Positions 24,970 to 32,560 of a stretch of 64,000 nucleotides of DNA are shown in pieces. How positions within the stretch are numbered: position 1 is the stretch's first letter; the number at the start of each line of letters is the position of its first letter. Source of the stretch: an uncultured Prevotella sp. (lineage in GTDB: Bacteria > Bacteroidota > Bacteroidia > Bacteroidales > Bacteroidaceae); contig CALUFN010000005.1 in the NCBI GenBank assembly GCA_944319945.1, positions 1-64,000 of the forward strand, read 5' to 3'. A program made the translations under genes and the position numbers. The notes beneath the pieces are model-generated. The model made no database searches. It was not told the origin of the DNA and saw only the letters and a list, made by a program, of their open reading frames with translations.

Positions 24970-26877
24970 TTATGCATTATGAATTAAATTCAACCTTAGA
25001 CTGTTAAGCACGACACTTATGCTCGAAAAGGCCATAAGCGCGCTTGCAAACATCGGAGTAATCTGCCAATGCATGCCGAAGGCATACGGCAGTCCGGCCG
25101 CAAGCGGAATACAGACGACATTGTAAATAAACGCCCAAAACAGGTTTTGCCTTATCATGGCAACCGTGCTACGCGACAACTTTATTGCGTCAGGGATGCG
25201 CCTCAAGTCTGTGCCCATCAGGGTTACTTGTGCCACGTCCATTGCGATGTCGGTGCCTTTACCCATGGCAATGCTCACGTCCGCCGCAGCAAGGGCCTGC
25301 GTGTCGTTTATCCCATCGCCCACCATAGCCACGTGCTTACCCTCAGACTGCAACCGCCGAACCATGTCCTCCTTATCCTGAGGCATAACCTTACTACGGT
25401 AATGGCGTATGCCGGCCTTATCGGCCCAATACCGTGCGGCCTCGTCCTTGTCTCCGCTCATCATGTAGACCTCTATACCTTCACGCTGCAGAGCCTCCAT
25501 AGCCTCGCGCGCATGCGGCTTCAACGTCTCCCGCTCGTCAAGCGAAAGGCCGTCGGCCTTAGTGAAGTCTACATCCTTGTTCGGCACGGTCAGCGTGCCG
25601 GTCTTATCTATCACGAGAGCGTCAATCTTACGAATGTCCTCAAGGGCGGCCGCGTCTTTTATCAGTATATTCTGACGCGCGGCCTTGCCTATGCCCACCA
25701 TGAGTGCCGTGGGCGTAGCAAGCCCGAGGGCGCACGGACAGGCAATGACGAGCACCGACACGGCCGAGAGGACGGCACGCGGCAACATGTCACCGCCTCC
25801 TACGGCATACCATAAGACAAACGTTAATACCGAAATTCCCAGCACTACCGGTACGAACACGAGCGCGATCTTGTCCACCACGCGCTGCACGGGAGCCTTG
25901 CTGCCCTGAGCCTCCTGCACCGTCTTTATTATCTGGGCGAGCATGGTGCCTGCTCCCACCTCGCGGGCGCAAAACCGCAGGTTGCCCTGCTTCACTATGG
26001 TGCCGGCATACACCTTGTAGCCGTTATTCCTCAACGCCGGCGTAGGCTCGCCGGTAATCATGCTCTCGTCTATGTAAGCCTCGCCCGAGGTCACTATTCC
26101 GTCTACCGGCACCTTCTCTCCGCTACGTATCTCTATTATGTCTCCGCGCTCAAGCGTGGAGATGGGCACGTCGACAACCTCGTCGCCGTTAACAAGATGG
26201 GCCGTCTTAGGCGCAAGCCCCATCAGCGCACGTATGGCAGAGGCGGTGATCTTCTTGGCCCTTTCCTCCAAGATGCGGCCTGTAAGCACGAATGTGATTA
26301 TCATCACCGACGCGTCATAATATGTATGGTTTCCCATGCCGCGCGAGCCCCAGTAGGCATCGCCCCAAAACGTATTGAACACGCTGAATGCAAAGGATAT
26401 GGCCGTGCTCATGGCCACAAGCGTATCCATATTGGCCGAGCCGTGCCTCAGCTGCTTCCATGCGTTGGCGTAAAAGAGCCTTCCGCAATAAGCTATGTTG
26501 AACAACGATATGACGAGCATTATCTGGTTGGCCGCAATGTCGTTACCCACGTGCAGCCAGCCCATGGATATGCTCATGGTCATGAACGCAAGCACCCACG
26601 ACGTAACGCCCCTTTTCACCAAGCGGCCGTATGCCGTGCGCTCGATGGCTTCCACCGACTCGTCCTCGTCGATCACAAGACCGTAACCGCCCTTTTCCAC
26701 TTCTTCTTTCATTATCTTCAGCGTCACCGTCTTCGGGTCGTATTCCACCAACGCCGTGCGTGCGGCGAAATTAACGTTAGCCTGACTCACGCCGTCAAGC
26801 CGACCGAGAATCCTTTCCACGTTGGCCGCACAGCCTGCGCATGCCATACCCGTGACGGCGATTGTTTTCTTTTCCAT
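24970..26877 (-). CDS. copA: Copper-type P1B-ATPase lacking the N-domain
   Basis: Inner-membrane metal pump of 635 residues. An N-terminal heavy-metal-associated domain (1-67) has the GMACAGC metal site. Eight membrane helices are visible; the actuator domain carries TGE (275-277); the transport motif CPC is at 380-382; the phosphorylated Asp424 is in DKTGTLT and the hinge is GDGIND (520-525). The C-terminal helices contain YN and MxxSS as in Cu+ pumps. Only about 50 residues separate DKTG from MMSGD (474-476), where about 150 are normal. The SEHP motif and Gly-rich nucleotide site are therefore missing, and there is no frame disruption. How it would bind ATP is unclear. An HMA-AraC regulator is encoded upstream. 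Confidence 0.88.
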   Translation of the reverse strand: MEKKTIAVTGMACAGCAANVERILGRLDGVSQANVNFAARTALVEYDPKTVTLKIMKEEVEKGGYGLVIDEDESVEAIERTAYGRLVKRGVTSWVLAFMTMSISMGWLHVGNDIAANQIMLVISLFNIAYCGRLFYANAWKQLRHGSANMDTLVAMSTAISFAFSVFNTFWGDAYWGSRGMGNHTYYDASVMIITFVLTGRILEERAKKITASAIRALMGLAPKTAHLVNGDEVVDVPISTLERGDIIEIRSGEKVPVDGIVTSGEAYIDESMITGEPTPALRNNGYKVYAGTIVKQGNLRFCAREVGAGTMLAQIIKTVQEAQGSKAPVQRVVDKIALVFVPVVLGISVLTFVLWYAVGGGDMLPRAVLSAVSVLVIACPCALGLATPTALMVGIGKAARQNILIKDAAALEDIRKIDALVIDKTGTLTVPNKDVDFTKADGLSLDERETLKPHAREAMEALQREGIEVYMMSGDKDEAARYWADKAGIRHYRSKVMPQDKEDMVRRLQSEGKHVAMVGDGINDTQALAAADVSIAMGKGTDIAMDVAQVTLMGTDLRRIPDAIKLSRSTVAMIRQNLFWAFIYNVVCIPLAAGLPYAFGMHWQITPMFASALMAFSSISVVLNSLRLNLIHNA

Positions 26878-27040
26878 GTCTTTTATAGTTATGAATTATG
26901 TTTATCAGCTGCAAAGGTAAGCAAAACAGGCATTACGGGCGTTACATAATTATGGAAAAGATTTACAATGTTTCCGTTATCGCACTTGACAACGGAAACA
27001 GAGTGCCACAATAAAAAATAAGCAAAAACTGCACGAAGAG

Positions 27041-27616
27041 CTACGTTCCAACTCTGTCCAATTGCGTCAGTTCCTTCCTTCCTGTCGTCTTGAATTGAGT
27101 TGGGGTCATACCGGTCACACTCTTAAACTGTGCGCTAAGATGCGCCGTGCTCGAGTAATTCATCTTAAAAGCGATCTCGCCGAGCGACATCTCACCGTAA
27201 AAAAGCAGCTCTTTCACACGCTCTATCTTCTGCAGAATGAAATATCGCTCGATTGTCATACCCTCACTTTCGGAAAACAGTTTGCTCAACACGCTGTAAT
27301 CTATCCCGAGCGAGGATGAAAGATATTCCGACAAGTTTACATCCGACTTACCGTCACGATAATGCACTAACTCAATGACGGCACTCCTTATCCTTTCAAC
27401 GGTTTGCTTTTGTCTGTCTTCCAATAGGTCGAAGCCGAGGGCACGGAGAGCGGGACGGAGACGCCTTATCTCCGATTCGCCGAGCCGGCCGGCTACTGTT
27501 ACCACGCCAAGCCTTATGTCGGTAGGCGTAAGCCCAACATCCCTCAGCACCTTAGCCACGGCCAATTTGCAACGGTCACAAACCATATTTTTTACATATA
27601 TAGCTGTACTTTCCAT
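27041..27616 (-). CDS. HMA-like/AraC-family regulator
   Basis: Predicted cytoplasmic regulator of 191 residues (ATG at 27616; an ATG two codons earlier is equally possible). Residues 1-65 resemble a heavy-metal-associated fold with the metal-binding pair in VKNMVCDRCKLAV. Residues 90-180 form an AraC-type double helix-turn-helix with IERYFILQKIERVKELL, LSLGEIAFKMNYSSTAHLSAQFK and TGMTPTQFK. This small two-domain architecture suggests direct metal sensing in cis with DNA binding. It lies 163 bp upstream of the copper-type ATPase on the same strand and is its likely regulator. Confidence 0.85.
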   Translation of the reverse strand: MESTAIYVKNMVCDRCKLAVAKVLRDVGLTPTDIRLGVVTVAGRLGESEIRRLRPALRALGFDLLEDRQKQTVERIRSAVIELVHYRDGKSDVNLSEYLSSSLGIDYSVLSKLFSESEGMTIERYFILQKIERVKELLFYGEMSLGEIAFKMNYSSTAHLSAQFKSVTGMTPTQFKTTGRKELTQLDRVGT

Positions 27617-27622
27617 TTGCAA

Positions 27623-27947
27623 GCAAAATTAAGTTATTTATCTTAAACAATGTAACCGCATAAAGAAAAACAGCGTAAAAATCGCAAAACGCGGCAAACG
27701 ACATTATAATAAGTAACCTTTCAGCCTGCAAGAGGTCACCTTTTAAGAAGCAAAAGGCAGCCTTTCACTTTATAACTTTTCTACCGACGTATCTTTCATT
27801 CCGTACATAAATGAGAACTCTTATATTATTTCCAGCGGCACAAGAGCCGAAAATCCTACGGTTTTATTAAAGTAAAAGAGTTTTCTTTTCGGATAATCGA
27901 AATTTTACATTACCTTTGCCGCATTAATCAAACAATAAAAACAAACA
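27623..27947. other. Intergenic region between the HMA-AraC gene and the FKBP gene
   Basis: No gene is seen in these 325 bases between divergent genes. A degenerate 21-bp palindromic element (27749-27769, core AAAAGGCAGCCTTT) belongs to the dispersed family noted elsewhere. The FKBP promoter is at its right end. Confidence 0.55.
27911..27918 (+). promoter_or_regulatory. -7 element for the FKBP gene
   Basis: TACCTTTG matches TAnnTTTG; a TTTC about 21 bp upstream could be the -33 box. The predicted leader is about 25 nt and A-rich. Confidence 0.55.
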
Positions 27948-28598
27948 ATGGCAGATAATCTTAACAAATACATCGCAGTAGCTTACAAACTTTACACAGT
28001 AGACAACGGAACAAGCGAACTCGTAGAAGAAGCCACAGACGCCGAACCGTTCCAGTTCATTAGCGGCTACGGCATAGCCCTCGACGCTTTTGAAAAAGCC
28101 GTGGTAGGATTGGGCAAAGGTGAGACGTTCGACTTCACCCTGCAGAAAGACGACGCTTACGGAGATTACGAACTCGAGCACGTGCTCGACCTGGATAAGG
28201 GAATATTCTGCATCAACGGCCATTTCGACCACGAGAACATCTTCAAGGACGCGATAATTCCGCTGCAAAACGAAGACGGCAACAGGTTTTACGGCAGGGT
28301 GCTGTCGATAGGAGACGACAAGGTGAAGGTAGACCTCAACCACCCTTTGGCAGGAAAGACGCTTAACTTTAAAGGCCATATCGTAGAGGCAAGGGAAGCC
28401 ACCAACGACGAGATACAAGGCCTGATTAACAGGATGAGCGGCGAAGGATGCTGCTGCGGACACGACGGCGACGGCGGATGCTGCGGACATCACCACGACC
28501 ATGAGGGCGGATGCTGCAATCACGGGCACGGCCACAATGACGGCGGCTGCGGCCACCACCATGACCACGAGGGCGGATGCTGCCACAAAAGCCGATAA
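27948..28598 (+). CDS. SlyD-like FKBP peptidyl-prolyl isomerase with metal-binding tail
   Basis: Protein of 216 residues. The FKBP domain with an inserted chaperone flap (about 5-150) shows [21 protein letters not shown], the acidic DDAYGDYE and the closing segment [17 protein letters not shown], as in SlyD. The last 60 residues are almost entirely Gly, Cys and His (repeats of GGCC and GHHHDHEGG), a metal-binding tail like the Ni/Cu/Zn-binding tail of E. coli SlyD but richer in Cys pairs. It probably catalyses proline isomerisation and stores or delivers metal in the cytoplasm. The repeats are also direct repeats at DNA level (about 28449-28590), so copy number may vary. A copper-type pump and metal regulator lie 0.5-3 kb away. 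Confidence 0.92.
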   Translation: MADNLNKYIAVAYKLYTVDNGTSELVEEATDAEPFQFISGYGIALDAFEKAVVGLGKGETFDFTLQKDDAYGDYELEHVLDLDKGIFCINGHFDHENIFKDAIIPLQNEDGNRFYGRVLSIGDDKVKVDLNHPLAGKTLNFKGHIVEAREATNDEIQGLINRMSGEGCCCGHDGDGGCCGHHHDHEGGCCNHGHGHNDGGCGHHHDHEGGCCHKSR

Positions 28599-28653
28599 GC
28601 TGCGCCCCTACTTAACGCATACTCACTTTCGTATAACCATACAAACTCTTTTC

Positions 28654-29730
28654 ATGAGGAATACTTTCGGCCGTCTATTCCGCCTGACTACGTTCGGGGA
28701 AAGCCACGGGGAAGCCATAGGTGGAATCGTTGACGGCTTCCCGGCGGGAATAGCCGTCGACTTGGATTTCATACAAAATGAACTTGACCGGCGTAAACCC
28801 GGGCAAAGCCGGATAACAACAGCACGGAAAGAACCCGACCGCGTGGAGATAATGAGCGGAGTGTTCGAGGGCAAATCTACCGGTTGCCCAATTGGCTTCA
28901 TCGTGAGAAACTCCAACCAACGGTCGCAAGACTATGAGGAAATGAAGCTGGCCTACCGCCCGTCGCACGCCGACTACACCTACGATTGCAAGTTCGGCAC
29001 ACGCGACTACAGGGGAGGCGGACGCTCGTCGGCCAGGATTACGATAAGCCGCTGCGTAGGAGGCGCGTTAGCAAAACTCGCTCTCCGCCGGCTCGGCATA
29101 TCAGTATGTGCATATACTTCGCAAGTAGGCGGCATCACTCTCGACCGAGATTACACGCAATACGACCTCTCGCATGTTGACGACAACATCGTAAGATGCC
29201 CCGATGCCGACAAAGCCGAACAGATGATACGGCTCATCGAGGCTGTGAAAGCGGCCGGAGACACCGTAGGGGGAACGATAACCTGTGTAATAAAAGGCTG
29301 TCCGGCAGGCTTGGGCGAACCTGAGTTCGACAAGCTGCAGGCGGCGTTGGGCTACGCCGTGCTCGGCATTAACGCCGTAAAAGGCGTTGAGTTCGGCGGA
29401 GGATTCGGTATGACCGGCATGCGCGGAAGCGAGGCCAACGACGCATTCTACAATGATAACGGACGCATATCCACAAGAACCAACCGCAGCGGAGGCATAC
29501 AGGGAGGCATCAGCAACGGCCGCGACATCTATTTCAGGGTTGCGTTCAAGCCCGTAGCTACGCTCTTACAAGAGCAAGACACCGTAGACATTCACGGCAA
29601 CGAGGTGAGACTAAAGGCGCGCGGAAGGCATGACCCGTGCGTGTTGCCACGCGCCGTACCGATAGTTGAAGCAATGTCTGCAATGACGATACTCGACCAA
29701 TATCTGCTGAATAAGACCGTAAAAATGTAA
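28654..29730 (+). CDS. aroC: Chorismate synthase
   Basis: FMN-dependent enzyme of 358 residues that eliminates phosphate from EPSP to give chorismate, the end of the shikimate pathway. The start at 28654 ([19 protein letters not shown]) matches the family; longer in-frame starts lie inside the FKBP gene. Conserved blocks seen are GESHG, RRKPGQS, GRSSAR and the C-terminal RHDPC segment. It follows the FKBP gene by 55 bp on the same strand and may share its transcript. A promoter-terminator unit without ORF lies just downstream. Confidence 0.97.
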   Translation: MRNTFGRLFRLTTFGESHGEAIGGIVDGFPAGIAVDLDFIQNELDRRKPGQSRITTARKEPDRVEIMSGVFEGKSTGCPIGFIVRNSNQRSQDYEEMKLAYRPSHADYTYDCKFGTRDYRGGGRSSARITISRCVGGALAKLALRRLGISVCAYTSQVGGITLDRDYTQYDLSHVDDNIVRCPDADKAEQMIRLIEAVKAAGDTVGGTITCVIKGCPAGLGEPEFDKLQAALGYAVLGINAVKGVEFGGGFGMTGMRGSEANDAFYNDNGRISTRTNRSGGIQGGISNGRDIYFRVAFKPVATLLQEQDTVDIHGNEVRLKARGRHDPCVLPRAVPIVEAMSAMTILDQYLLNKTVKM

Positions 29731-29766
29731 AATCAGGGGCAAAAAGTGTAAATAAACTAATAAATA

Positions 29767-29798
29767 TTTGCGTATTTAAAATCAATATCGTATATTTG
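29767..29798 (+). promoter_or_regulatory. Consensus promoter of the candidate small RNA
   Basis: TTTG at 29767-29770, a 20-bp spacer and TATATTTG at 29791-29798: a complete match to the Bacteroidota consensus. No start codon with a useful frame follows. Confidence 0.7.
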
Positions 29799-29803
29799 CA
29801 GAG

Positions 29804-29897
29804 ACAATGCGAGGTTTGTGAAAATCTTGTATTCGTCAATTAAGTCTAGTTTAGTTTTTGTGTTGGTTGAGAGCGGTCATTTGGCCGCTCTCTTTTT
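29804..29897 (+). ncRNA. Candidate small RNA, about 94 nt
   Basis: A perfect promoter directs transcription into a segment without a coding frame (its only early ATG stops after four codons). The segment ends in a textbook intrinsic terminator: GAGAGCGGTC (29869-29878) pairs over 10 bp with GGCCGCTCTC (29883-29892) around an ATTT loop, followed by five T. The 5' part is single-strand-like and U-rich, as expected for a base-pairing regulator. The unit lies between the convergent aroC and thrC genes. It could also serve as aroC terminator, but the extra promoter argues for an independent RNA. Confidence 0.6.
29869..29897 (+). terminator. Intrinsic terminator
   Basis: A 10-bp GC-rich stem (29869-29878 with 29883-29892), a 4-nt loop and TTTTT. 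It ends the candidate small RNA and any aroC read-through on the plus strand. Confidence 0.85.
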
Positions 29898-29920
29898 ATT
29901 CTCACATAAGTCCCTGGATT

Positions 29921-31231
29921 TCAGACACTCATGAGGTATTTCTTGAAGTCCTGATAATTCTTCGTCATAGGCAAAGACCGCTTGCGCCCGTTGACGAATG
30001 CGGCCAAACGCTCAGGCACGTCAACTGGCCGCCCGATAACGCTCTCTACCGTATCGGCAAACTTGGCAGGATGTGCCGTCTCGAGAAACACGCCGGTTTC
30101 ACCTGCCGTTAGCCCCTCACGCAGAGCCTTCCAGCCGCAAGCTCCATGAGGATCAAGCACGTATCCGTACCCGTTGTAACACTCCGACATCGCAATTCTT
30201 ATCTGTTCGTCGGTAAACGAGGCTCCACTTATGTCACGGCATACGGCTTCATGAGAATTGTCATACAAGCTGAGGATACGGGCGAAATTGCTCGGCGCAC
30301 CTACGTCCATCGCGTTTGCTATCGTCTGCAAACTCGGCCGCGGCTCGTAACGCCCCGTTACCAAGTACTTCAGGAATATGTCATTAGCGTTATTCGCTGC
30401 GATGAAACGCCTTATCGGCAGCCCCATACGCTGCGCAAACAGGCCTGCCGTGAGGTTACCGAAATTGCCGCTCGGCACGCATACGACGAGATTGTCGGCC
30501 TTGCCGGCCTCTTTCAAGCGCGCGTAAGCGTTGAAGTAATAGAACGATTGTGGAAGAAACCTCGCCACGTTAATAGAGTTGGCCGAAGTGAGTTTGAGCC
30601 GTCCGTTCAGTTCTTCGTCTGCAAACGCATCCTTGACGAGAGCCTGGCAGTCGTCAAAAGTACCGTCAACCTCAAGTGCCGTGATGTTGCGCCCCAACGT
30701 AGCGAACTGGCTTTCCTGCGTCTTGCTTACCTTACCTTTCGGGTAAAGCACATATACGTGGATGCCGTCAACACCGAGAAAACCATTGGCTACAGCCGAA
30801 CCTGTGTCGCCGCTGGTAGCTACGAGCACGTTGATGGTGTCGTGGGCGTCAGCCAGTCCTTTCTTTATAAAATAAGAAAGCATGCGGGCCATGAACCTTG
30901 CGCCCACGTCCTTAAACGCAAGCGTCGGTCCGTGAAACAGCTCTAACGACCAGATTCCGTCTCCGACGTTGACTACGGGACAGTCAAAAGCCAACGTATC
31001 ATCTACGATAGCACGCAAACCGTCCTCGTCAATGTCTTCGCCGAAAAAGGCCTTAGCCACCTCGAACGCAATATCACGAAACGTCAGATTACGCATATTC
31101 TCAAAAAACTCATCGGGCAATCTCTCTATACGCTCAGGCATATACAGTCCCCGGTCGGGCGCAAGCCCTTTGACGACGGCCTCGCTAAGCGAGACCGGAT
31201 CTGAATTATGATTCGTACTGAAGTATCTCAT
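29921..31231 (-). CDS. thrC: Threonine synthase
   Basis: PLP enzyme of 436 residues that converts O-phospho-homoserine to threonine. The start at 31231 (MRYFSTNHNSDPVSL) fits the family better than an ATG four codons upstream. The PLP lysine is in GPTLAFKDVGARFMARML (about residue 107) and the phosphate-binding loop in VATSGDTGSAVANGF. The N-terminal RGLYMPERIERLP segment is typical of the long bacterial form. It is the last gene of a thr operon, 42 bp after the mutase-like gene. Confidence 0.96.
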   Translation of the reverse strand: MRYFSTNHNSDPVSLSEAVVKGLAPDRGLYMPERIERLPDEFFENMRNLTFRDIAFEVAKAFFGEDIDEDGLRAIVDDTLAFDCPVVNVGDGIWSLELFHGPTLAFKDVGARFMARMLSYFIKKGLADAHDTINVLVATSGDTGSAVANGFLGVDGIHVYVLYPKGKVSKTQESQFATLGRNITALEVDGTFDDCQALVKDAFADEELNGRLKLTSANSINVARFLPQSFYYFNAYARLKEAGKADNLVVCVPSGNFGNLTAGLFAQRMGLPIRRFIAANNANDIFLKYLVTGRYEPRPSLQTIANAMDVGAPSNFARILSLYDNSHEAVCRDISGASFTDEQIRIAMSECYNGYGYVLDPHGACGWKALREGLTAGETGVFLETAHPAKFADTVESVIGRPVDVPERLAAFVNGRKRSLPMTKNYQDFKKYLMSV

Positions 31232-31273
31232 ACAAATAATCAACTTACTAATTAATACTCACGATTCTCCTTA

Positions 31274-32500
31274 TCACACGTCATTTAAGAAGGTTTCGAT
31301 AAACTCGTTAAACCGCAACATGCCGTATCCTCCGCTTACGCAGCTCTCCTCGTCAAAAGTCTGCACCCCGTCAGCCTCGATATTCCTGTTCCATACGGCG
31401 AACGGAACTGGTTCGTTGACGTGTGTACGCACTTCCACAGGGGTGGGATGGTCAGGCAGAAGAGCTATGGCAACAGGCTCACCGCGCCACGACTTCACCT
31501 CTTCGTATATCTGACCGACGATCTTACGGTCAAGATTTTCTATCGTGCGCAACTTCAGTTCCATGTCTCCGTCATGCCCAGCCTCGTCGCTTGCCTCAAC
31601 ATGAAGGAACACAAAGTCATCACGGCGCAAGGCTTCAAGGGCGGCTTGCGCCTTGCCCTCGTAATTGGTATCGGCCAAACCGGTAGCTCCCTCGACCTTA
31701 ATTATTCTCAGACCGGCATAATGCCCGATGCCCTTAATCAGGTCTACGGCGGAGATTACGGCCCCGCTGCTTATCTGCGGATAAATGTCGCACAGCCTGT
31801 TCATGGCCGGACGGTATCCCCCACCCCACGGCCAAATGCTCAATTTGCCGTCGGCATCACGCCCGCAACCAGCCAATATCTCCTGAGACTCTATGATCAG
31901 GCGGTTTAAGAGGTCGGCGGTCTCACGTCCGGTTATGCGTCCGCTATCGGCCTTATCCGCCCAACCGTCTTCAGGCCTGACCAAAAGCGGGCGCCAAAGC
32001 TCGCAAGGATGGTCGTGCGGAGGCGCGCATTCAACATGCTTGTTGCCACGGCGTATCACTAATAAATGACGGTATTGCGTACCGGCAATGAAGCGTATGT
32101 CGTCGTTGCCGAGTCGAGAGTCGAGCAGCTTAATAAGTTTCGCACCCTCTTCGGTCGTCAAATGTCCGCCGTGGTGATTCTTAATCTTACCGTCGGCCAG
32201 CGTCACTATGTTGCAGCGCAAGGCCAAGTCGTCGCAGCGCATCTCATAACCTATGCTCGCCGCCTCAAGCGGACCGCGCCCTTCATACACCTTATTTAAA
32301 TCGTAACCCAATATTGCGGTGTTGGCAACCTCGCTACCGGGATGAAAACCTTCAGGTATCGTGACAAGACGCCCGGTCTTACCGTTACGCGCCAAAGCGT
32401 CCATGTTCGGGGTGCGGGCATATTGCAGCGGAGTCATACCGCCGAGACGCCGTATCGGATGGTCGGCCATGCCGTCGCCTAATATTATGATATGTTTCAT
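31274..32500 (-). CDS. ApgM-like phosphoglycerate mutase, probable homoserine kinase
   Basis: Metal-dependent alkaline-phosphatase-superfamily enzyme of 408 residues. The start MKHIIILGDGMAD at 32500 is the family N-terminus with a first metal Asp. The phospho-acceptor Ser is in FHPGSEVANTAILGYD. His ligands are in NHHGGHLT, and FVHVEASDEAGHDGD and LLPDHPTP carry further ligands. By sequence it is a cofactor-independent phosphoglycerate mutase of the archaeal type. It sits between thrA and thrC, exactly where homoserine kinase (thrB) is needed and no GHMP kinase is present; genetic work in Bacteroides has pointed to this family as the homoserine kinase. I infer that role here. Confidence 0.85.
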   Translation of the reverse strand: MKHIIILGDGMADHPIRRLGGMTPLQYARTPNMDALARNGKTGRLVTIPEGFHPGSEVANTAILGYDLNKVYEGRGPLEAASIGYEMRCDDLALRCNIVTLADGKIKNHHGGHLTTEEGAKLIKLLDSRLGNDDIRFIAGTQYRHLLVIRRGNKHVECAPPHDHPCELWRPLLVRPEDGWADKADSGRITGRETADLLNRLIIESQEILAGCGRDADGKLSIWPWGGGYRPAMNRLCDIYPQISSGAVISAVDLIKGIGHYAGLRIIKVEGATGLADTNYEGKAQAALEALRRDDFVFLHVEASDEAGHDGDMELKLRTIENLDRKIVGQIYEEVKSWRGEPVAIALLPDHPTPVEVRTHVNEPVPFAVWNRNIEADGVQTFDEESCVSGGYGMLRFNEFIETFLNDV

Positions 32501-32560
32501 TTGTCGTAGTTGAAAGATTACAGACCGGTAACACTTTGGAGAGCGCAAGACGGGTTACTG

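Noticed and set aside
24970..26877. Frameshift as the cause of the missing N-domain in the P-type ATPase
   Set aside because: The frame is open throughout, and the motifs before and after the gap are intact in the same frame.
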